Positions 56,064 through 64,000 of a stretch of 64,000 nt of DNA are shown in pieces. Source of the DNA: Ettlia oleoabundans (taxonomy: Eukaryota; Chlorophyta; Chlorophyceae; Chlamydomonadales); the NCBI GenBank assembly GCA_019693395.1, contig JAAMXP010000162.1, positions 44,630-108,629 of the forward strand, read 5' to 3'. Both the position numbers and the translations under genes were made by a program. The first letter of the stretch is position 1; every line of letters begins with the position of its first letter. Below the pieces are notes generated by a model that was given only the letters and a program-made list of their open reading frames with translations, was not told where the DNA came from and made no database searches.

Positions 56064-59000
56064 TTAGAAAGCCGTCCAACTGTCGCCTGCAGCGGGGGGC
56101 GGTGCCTTTTCAGATGTGGCAGGCGGCGCCGGTGCCTCGCCATCCTTCGCCACAGCCGCCGCAACGGCAGCATCTGCAGCCTTGGGGCTCTCTACCACCA
56201 GAGCTTGGGTGCTGCCAAAGGCTCCCCCGCTGGCCTCTTTGGTGACCGCCGCAATCGACTGATCGGCACCGCCCGCAGCTGCCGCCGGTGCGCTGTCAAA
56301 GGCAGCAAATGCGTCCTCGCCCGCGGTCACGGGCACTGCTGCTGCTGGCGCCTCGGCCTCTGCACTGCCAACATCAAACCCGACCTCGAATGGAATGCCA
56401 TTCGCGGCAGCCGCGCCATCGCTTTCATCTGCAGCGCCCGCGGCTGCGGCGCCGCCTGCACCCGCCTGCTCCTGCCCCTCCTCTGCTGCCGCTGCAACCA
56501 GTGATGCCGCGGTGCTGCCGCCGGCAGCCAGGGAGCTCTGCTTGCTGGGGCCCTTGGAGCCCGGTCCTCCCGCCAGAGCCTCAGCTATGGCAGAAGCAAG
56601 CACCCCCGCCTCAGCAGCAGCGCTGACTGCCTCCGACTCAGCAACAGACCCGGCGCCCTCCAGCGCTTTGCCCTCAGTGGCCGCCGTGCTGGCCTGAACG
56701 GGGTCAGCCCCGTCGGCTGCCGGTGCTGGGCCAGAGCCATCGGCTGCGGGGGCAACAGGTGCAGGGGCGGCCGCTGCCTCTGCATCATCCTTCTCCAGTG
56801 CAGCAGCCGAAGGCGGGGCAAAGGTCGCCAGGCGTGTGTCCACAGGCAGTGCGCTCACAATCTTGAAGCCTACAAACAACACAAAAGGTGCAGAAGGCAG
56901 AATGTTGGGGGCCAGCTGGCAACCACGTCCCACCACAACCCAGCGCTGCCTGTGCATCTGCCAACTGCAATAGCCGTGCACGTACACAAACCGTGGGACA
57001 CGGCTATCAATCCTGACACGTACATATACACACACTGCACTGCCCTAGCCAAACTGACCCAGACTGCTACCACCTGGCTGTGTTTTTGCTGCCCCAATCG
57101 CTAGCTGCTACAGTTGTCTGCTGAGTTACGATGCTGATCAGGCCATCTCGCTGCTACGCTGGCTGTTTTGTTGTCTCACCCTCATCCTTGAAGCTGCCCC
57201 AGTCGCTGGCTGCCGCCACCAGCAGCGAGTCGTACTGGAAAGGGCTGGCCTCACGCTTCACAGTGGCAAGTGCCTCGGCTGCAGGCAAGCAGCGGCGCAA
57301 CAGGCACATCAAGTTCAGCGGGAAACACATCGACTGGAAGCTACATGAAGACTGGCAGGCGGCTTGTTGTTCCACAGTTGATTGTTGTTGACGTGTTGGA
57401 TCCTTGGAGTGGTTGATTACCGGATTTCGTGTGCGTGTGCGATGCAGATCTTGCTGTTGGCAACAACGCAACAGACAGCGGTAAACCGGCGTGTTAGGGT
57501 GAGCGTGGGTGATGGCACCAGCCCATGGGCTGGCATGTGGATGGTTCACACTGCACATCAGGAGCAGGGTTTGAGCCCACCTGGCAGCGGCACCATAGCG
57601 GCCTTAGCGGCGCTGTACAGCTTGTTGTACAGCGGAGCCACCTTCTTCAGCAGATCCACCACAGCCTCCTTATCCTTGCCTCCCTGCACACACCCAGGAT
57701 ACAACAACCTCAACAGTGGCACTTTATCGGCAGCATGGCAGAAGCTGTGGCGGCAGCAAAAGCTGGATTGGGCACATCGCATGAATCACAACGCACTCCC
57801 GCAGTGCTGTCCCCCCTACAACCAACGAGCGCCTGCTCAGCAGCCAACAGAAATGCCTTCAGCTAGCCAGGCTTGAGGCCAGCAAGCAGCCAGGCAGATA
57901 GGCTACGCACCTCTGCTGCCACCTCATCCACCCGCTTTGTCAGCTCCGCCAGCTCAGCCTCCACCCCAGCAGCTGCCTGCCAACAGGGGACAGCATGCGC
58001 AGCAGCATCAGCAGCAGGCAGCAGCAAGGAGGCTGGGAGCAAGCATATATTGCTGGGTGCTGATCAGGAAAATGTTCTGGCATCAATCCTCATGGGGCCA
58101 AGCAACCAGGTTCCATAGTAATGAAGGAGCGAGTGTGCTGCTAAAAGCCACGACACCTGCAACCCATGCAGACATTGTTGGCTGGCAACAGCGGCCACAT
58201 CTATCCAGCAAACCTCCCTCACAACAAATATCATCGATACAGAACCATGCCGCAACATTGGTCACAGCCGCCCAGGCCCTCCACACCTCCCTGACTCTGC
58301 ACCCTGTACCCAGGCTCACGCACCTGCTTGAGCGCCTCAATGTGCGCCACCATGGTCCCGCGCTTAGCCTGAGCCGCATTTGCGCGCCACTGCAGCTGCT
58401 CCTTGCGCACAGTCAGCCCCACAATCTCCTGCAGGGTGTGCAAGTGAAGGGGGGGCGCGGTACTGGTGGTGGTGGGGTGGGCGGGATGCCTGTTGGTAAA
58501 GCACCAACCAAATTGTGGGAAGTGGTGCAAATGTTGAGGCCAGAATTCAACCTGCTTAGCCAGCCCGCCCACCCCCACCCCACCCACACACACCAGCCAA
58601 GCTGGGAAAGACAGTGAGGCAACACCCACCCACCTTGTTGAGGGCCTCGCACTCGCCCTTCTCACGGCTCTCCCACTCGGGGTCAAACTCCTCCAGCTGC
58701 ACCAACAGCACAGGTGCAGGCAGCACAATGCAACGGATTCAGGGTGAAAGAAAGGGGTTGGGCAGAATGATGAAACGAGAATTGTTACTGATGGACAGTT
58801 GTGGAGGTACCAGAAGAGGTTGCAACAGGAGGCCGCTGGCAACCAGTGGCGGCAAAAACATACAGGTGTGGCTCAGAGGCGCGCAGCGACAAAAAGAAGC
58901 AGCGTGCAGGCGCCGCGTCAGCAACCAAAGAAAGTCTACATGCGGAACAGCTCCCCGCAACCATGTCAACCTGCAACTAACAAGCCATACCCCACACATG

Positions 59001-62000
59001 CATTGTATCAGTCACCCACCAGCTGTTACATCTTCCCCACCCACCTGCGCCACCATGGCCCTCAGCGACTCCAGCTTCTGTGTCAGCGCCGCCTTCTCCT
59101 CCTGAGCCTGCACAACACCCACACACACCAGGAGGATGAAGATACTGTAACACCCAGGCAGCTCTCAATACGTGCACCCTGGCTTTAGCCTGGCATGGCT
59201 CTAGACCGCACCTGCCACCACCACAAGTGGTCCGCTCTGTACTGCTGCGTCGGCAGGCCACCAGCGTCTTTGCACACCGGTTCTCTTGCTGCAGATTCAT
59301 AACTCACCCACCCACAGATCAATGCCCCTGGCAGCACACAGCTACACACCAACACACACACCTGCTTCAGGGCCTGGACCAGTGGCGCGCTCTGCGCATG
59401 TGCCATGCTGAACTCCCCGTATGCGCGGCTGTAGTCGGCCTCCATCTGGTCAGCGGCGGCACGCTCCATCTCAGCTCTGTGGAGCGATGATAGAGCGATG
59501 AGCGATGTGTGGGAGGAAAGAAGCAGCGCAGGGACAACCAGTGAGTTGGTCGTAAGGGGCTGCACCGCCATGGTGTGTGACGGCCTCTAGTGCCACCCCA
59601 TGCGTGCAGGGCAGCAAACTAAGCTTCTCACAGCCAGCGGAATGAGGGCTTCCTGGCTGCAGCCTGCCAACAGCCTTCCCTGAGCCTGCCAGCTGCCTTC
59701 CCACCCCAGGCCCCTTCCCCCATCCCCCAGCTCCACCCCCTCCACCCCCAATGTCAGAAAAGACTCCTGGCTGCCTCACCGCTGCTGTACCTCCACCACC
59801 ACGCGGTTGACCTTGGACTGCGTGAGGCGCAGGTCGCCCAGGGCCTTGGTGAAAAACTCACGCTTGGCTGCTGCTGCCGCACGCTCCTCCTCAGCCTGCA
59901 CCACAAAGAATCAACAAGAGTGCAATACCAGCGCTAGCCTCACGCAGTAAACATCGTTCAAACCACCCGCAGGATTAGAGATACCAAATGGGCATCAAAA
60001 CATCAGCACTAAATCGGGAGCCCATCAATTGACACTGGCGCCAAGAAACAGAGAAACAAGATCCCACGGCCCCACCTTTCGCTGCTCCGCCTCTGCCGCC
60101 AGCGCCGCCTCACGCTCCGCCTCCAGCCGCATGCGATCCGCCTGGTCAAGGGCCGCCAGCCGGTCGGCAGGCAGGCCAGGCACCTGATGCCAGCATTACA
60201 GATGGGCAAGGGCAAGGATGTCAATGAGGGGCGGAGCCACGGGAAGGGCGGCTGGGGCAGGTAACACTGATTGGCCTGCCACATGTCTGACCAGGCCAGG
60301 AGGCGCTGCGGTGAGCTTGAAAGGCGCTCGTGATTTGATACAGCATATGCAGCAGGATGCAAGCTTATACTGCTTTGGTACCGGCAGCACTTGCGCATCT
60401 GCCAGCTTGCCTGGGAGGCAAAGGGCCTGGGGGGCTGGGGCTGAGGCTGGTATGTCTGGCGGGGCACCATGGGGGGAAAGACCACAGTGGCGGAGTAGAT
60501 GTCGGCGGGGGCATCCTGCACAGCACACATCACAGCACAGCGGGCAAAGCAGATTTTATATACAGCCCTACACCAGCGGTCCTTTGTCAAAGATGAACCA
60601 TGAAAAAGGTAAGACCAGGCGGTGCAGACATTGCATAGCTGGCGGACGTGCACCTCGACCCCTGGCTATAATGCTTGTGATGCCCCGAACCGATGCTGAT
60701 GCATGCAAAACCCTGGCATTGATGCAAACACAGGCTTGTCCCCTAACTCAGCACCCTTACTTACCGCTGACATGGCGGCAATATTGGCAGTGCCAACCAC
60801 CGGCGGAAATTGGCCAGGCGGCAGGGAAGCGGGCAGCGTCATGCCATGCTTCACGCAGTCGATTAAATACAATGCCTGCACAAACTGGTGGCGGCTGCAG
60901 GGAGAGCAGGAGCAGGAGACGCAGGCAATGATTTGCTTGACGCGCGGAGCAGGTGAGATGCACAGCTCGAGCAACAACTACGGCCTGCCTGTCCAGCAAC
61001 AGTGCAGGACGACTGCTTGCAGGTCAAATTGAACCACACATCAGCACTCCTGCGTCAAGCTCCATGTGACGACCAGCATATAGAACAGCCACCCAGCAGC
61101 TACTCTGTCGGGCTGATAAGTAGGAAGACGCATCTGGCTCACCCAAGGCGTGGCTCGTCCCCCGCCACCAGGTCCCAGATCTGCTTCAGCGAGGCCTTGG
61201 GAAGCCCGCTCTGCATGAAGGCGCCAAAGCAGTCTGTGCCCTGCAGACACATAGCGATAGCACGGTCGGGCGTTAAGCATAGAGCATGGCCGGGCAGGGG
61301 GAGAGTCGAGCAGGGCAAGGCGAGCGAGCTGGCTGGCGGGCAATGCAGAAGGTGGTGCTGGCACTGATGGGATATGAGGCGCAGCTGGCAGCGATGCATG
61401 ATGCAGCCAGCCTTCTGCTCTATAGAATGCTGTGCTGTCCGCACATGCTGACGCTGCGAGCCACGCCGGCTGCACAGCCAATTGGCGGCAAACGGCTTTT
61501 CCATTGCGGCATCCTGCTACCCACCTGCACATATCCATCCCTGTCCGTATCTAGCTGGCTGAAAGCTGTCTGGAAAGCCGCCACCTGTTCCCCAGAGAGC
61601 GGTGGGAAGGAGGTTGCTGCTGGCGGGGGCGATGCTGGAGGCACGGCCGCGCGTGTGGGCGGCGGCGCCGTTGTAGCAGGTGCTGTCTGCTGGGATCCGT
61701 GTGCCGGCTGCGGGGCTGCTGCTGGTTCCCGTGGCAGCAGGTGCTGAGGCAGCTCGATGCCACGGGGGATCGACATGCCGGACATGCGTGGCAGTGGCAG
61801 TGGCCCTGCCAGTCCATTTACCAGCCGCAGTGCCTGCTGGTCATCCAGTTGGCCCCCATTGAGTTGAGCCAGGGACACCAGCTTCATTGCGGTGTAAAAC
61901 TCCTGGCGGGACAGCGCGGGGCGGTCGCCGGCCACATACTGCCAAACCTGCACAACTAACAAAGCAGAGGAGGGGTTTGCGGGCGCAGCGAGGCAAAAAG

Positions 62001-62461
62001 GGTGTGGGGAGTGCAAGGAGAGGGCATCATAGGCAGGTGCGCAGAGTCAAATGCAGCAGGGGGCGGGAATCAGCATGGGAGCAATGATGGAATTGCCAAA
62101 CAGCAAATGCTGTGTTTTTGACATGGCACATCAAAACTGAACTGAGCCCCCAAGAACACTTGCTGGTGTCAGCAGTGCAGCCCCACTGATGCCTAATGAC
62201 AGTTGCCTCCTGCCGCCGTGCACCAGATGAGCCAATACAGTTGTGCCGGCAGCCTTGGCAGCCCCTTGCAAACCGAAATGGATGAGAAGCCCACAGCCGA
62301 CCGTGTGAACTCTGCACCTTAAACAAGGTGGGGTTCTGGGGCAGGCCTGAGCGCTGAAAGAACTGCACCGCTTCCAGGCCGCTCAGCACTCCATCGCGGT
62401 CGAGGTCGGCTGCAACAAACCACTGGTTGTACACCTCCAGCTCCCCGCGGCTCTCCGCCAT
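56064..62461 (-). CDS. EH-domain endocytic adaptor, EH/Pan1 (TPLATE complex) type
   Basis: In plants the AtEH1 and AtEH2/Pan1 proteins are subunits of the TPLATE complex at sites of clathrin-mediated endocytosis. Start ATG at 62461. The first EH domain holds the EF-hand loop DLDRDGVLSG with QFFQRSGLPQ, continues after an intron as VWQYVAGDRPALSRQEFYTA. The second EH domain has AFSQLDTDRDGYVQ, then GTDCFGAFMQSGLP and LKQIWDLVAGD. A Pro-rich linker separates the two. Downstream are an Ala/Glu coiled coil (RMEAERE-type repeats, LRLTQSKVNRVVVEVQQRAE, VKEQLQ-like and LTKRVDEVAAE segments) spread over many short exons between 57200 and 60130. A long acidic Ala-rich C-terminal exon (56064 to about 56870) ends GDSWTAF-TAA; tryptophan-containing ends like this occur in endocytic adaptors. 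EH domains bind NPF motifs; partners here are unknown. Confidence 0.85.
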
Positions 62462-62864
62462 GGCTGCCTCCGCGTTGGCTGGTTGCAAGGATGTAGTATC
62501 AGCGGGTCAGCCTCTGCAGCAGACCGCGGCGAAGGCCAGGGAGGGGCTTCAGTAGGTCAGCCTGCGCAAGAGGCGGCTCGGCCGCAGATGGCGGGCCCAA
62601 GCAACGATACCGATCCAGGAGACGGCTGGCCCATCTATTGCAGGTCTGGAGCTCAGATCACCTCGGGGTAGTTGCGAGCGCGTTGCCCGGCTTGTACAGG
62701 CGTGCCTATCGCCGTGACACCTGATCCGAGCCCTACGGCATTGCAGGAGCCCATCAAGCGACCATTACCCCAGCTGTACACGCGTACTGCAGCAGGCGCG
62801 ACAAATAGGGATCTGGTATGCCACTCCTCTGCCATTCAACCAGCTGGCATAGAGAAGAGCCAGC
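62462..62864. promoter_or_regulatory. 403-bp divergent promoter region, EH gene / RPN1
   Basis: Lies between two outward-facing start codons (62461 minus, 62865 plus). It must contain both 5' UTRs and promoters. No TATA box or other named element is clear to me. Confidence 0.5.
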
Positions 62865-64000
62865 ATGGCCAAGCCAGAGGACAAGCCGAAAAATGGAGAC
62901 TCCAAGCCGGAGAAAAAGGGCGGCAAAGACGTCCTCCCAGAGGTGGGCAAACCTGTCACACCGTGCATAAGAAGCCACATTACCCCGCCACACCATACGA
63001 CGGGGTCGGTCGCCGGGCGATCAAGCCGCCCTCTGATGGCCGCCTTCCTGTTTAGTTGCCATTGTTGTGAGCTCCTTAATGCAGCTCGAGGAGGACGAGC
63101 TGAGCGAGGAGGACCAGAAGCTCAAAGATGACTTGGAGCTCATGATAACACGCGTCGCCGACGCCGACGCTGGTGTGCAGAAGTTGGCAATTGACTCGCT
63201 CGGCACAGAGATCAGGTGGGGTTGCAGTGAACACACTTCAAAGTAATGTTGCAGCACTCAGGTTTTGCGATAACTGGAGGATGAGCCTGGAACGCAGTGG
63301 ATGACCCGCCCGTGGGGGTAGACGACACATGCCTGCCTCTCCACCACTGGATTTGTGCACAGCAAGGATGAGCCAGGAGGTTTACTTATGGCAAGGCGTT
63401 ACTGAACACTGTCTCATCGTGATGGCTACTACACATGCATGCTCCGGGGGCAGTGTCAAAGGCTGTTCCTCCAACCAGCCGCAATGCCGGAAGCTGCCTT
63501 GTCCCCACTGGAGTCCATTCACGCCCTGGTGCCGCATCTGCTTGGTATTTTCAGGACCGCCACCAGCAGCATGACCTCTGTGCCCAAGCCGCTCAAGTTC
63601 CTGAGGCCTCACTACGACAAGCTGAAGGCTCAGCTGGAGGGCATGCAGCCAGGAGCACCCAACAGGCAGGAGCTGGCGGACGTGGTGAGCAGCGGTGGCT
63701 GGCACTCGCGGTGGTGGAGGTGGTTGGTAACAGGCATATTTGGGTGCTCATATTAGAGTTATTGCGGGTGGCCAGTATTGCATGACATGTGGGGGTCAGG
63801 CCAGAGCCGATCGCATCGCAATCAGTATATGCATGGCAGGCCTGTGTTGGGCAAAACAGTCGGGTAGGGGGTGGAGGCAGGCCGAGCTGGCTTGTGCTCT
63901 GGCGCCTGGTTGTCAGACACATGCCGGTCAGTTAGCACTAAACTAGAAGCAGGAACCGCGACTGTAAAGGTGCAGCAGGCTTGGTCCACAAATGCTGGCG
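62865..64000 (+). CDS. RPN1: 26S proteasome regulatory subunit RPN1 (PSMD2), 5' part, truncated by window edge
   Basis: RPN1 is the large base subunit of the 19S regulatory particle that docks ubiquitin receptors and shuttle factors. Three exons are visible: 62865-62942 ([20 protein letters not shown], a Lys-rich start usual for the family), 63085-63215 ([19 protein letters not shown] and [16 protein letters not shown]) and 63555-63684 ([30 protein letters not shown]). Phases match at both junctions. The last block is the highly conserved N-terminal RPN1 signature. The gene then enters an intron at 63685 and leaves the window; the proteasome/cyclosome repeats that follow in the family are not seen here. 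Confidence 0.93.

Noticed and set aside
1..64000. Biosynthetic or defence gene cluster
   Set aside because: The genes are housekeeping or unrelated, on both strands, each with its own introns and 3' signal; nothing suggests a co-inherited cluster.

Overview
This window is nuclear DNA of a green alga (Chlorophyta; a trebouxiophyte-like genome is my inference). The evidence is: intron-dense protein-coding genes on both strands with GTGAG donors and TGCAG acceptors; GC-rich codons; long Ala/Gln/Ser low-complexity tracts; TGTAA (TTACA on the other strand) a short way behind several stop codons, the usual chlorophyte polyadenylation signal; and plant-type proteins such as an EH/Pan1 protein of the TPLATE complex class. 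I see no bacterial operon, rRNA, tRNA, CRISPR array, autonomous transposon or viral gene. Exon models below were built by eye, and the best are closed by matching reading phase across every junction.

Layout. 0-3 kb: the 3' end of a DNA ligase I gene, then a complete MIF-type tautomerase gene. 3.2-8.4 kb: mitochondrial citrate synthase, 17 exons. 9.1-11.9 kb (minus): a membrane-anchored GT64 exostosin-like glycosyltransferase with a Gln-rich insertion. About 12.6-14.2 kb (plus): an unrecognised gene. 14.4-19.5 kb (minus): a 17-exon gene resembling Ndc10/GCR1_C proteins, the Crypton tyrosine-recombinase lineage. 20.8-33.5 kb (minus): one very large or two adjacent genes for an Ala/Glu-rich LEA-like protein built from phase-0 exons, including duplicated ones, with hydrophobic segments near the C-terminus. 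33.9-38.9 kb (minus): a UBA-like/coiled-coil protein. 39.4-43.3 kb (minus): a multi-CBS-domain protein, divergent from a 107-residue HABP4/SERBP1-like ribosome-binding protein. 45.0-50.2 kb (plus): a long disordered Ser/Gln/Ala-rich protein. 50.9-55.2 kb (minus): two diverged tandem paralogues of an unrecognised secreted protein. 56.1-62.5 kb (minus): an EH-domain endocytic adaptor, divergent from the 5' end of the proteasome subunit gene RPN1, which runs off the window.

The genes are ordinary neighbours and do not form a cluster with a shared pathway. The points that stand out are the Ndc10-like gene, the secreted paralogue pair, the repeated use of GC-AG introns (one inside citrate synthase), the exon duplication in the LEA-like gene, and the unrecognised gene ending at 14219.
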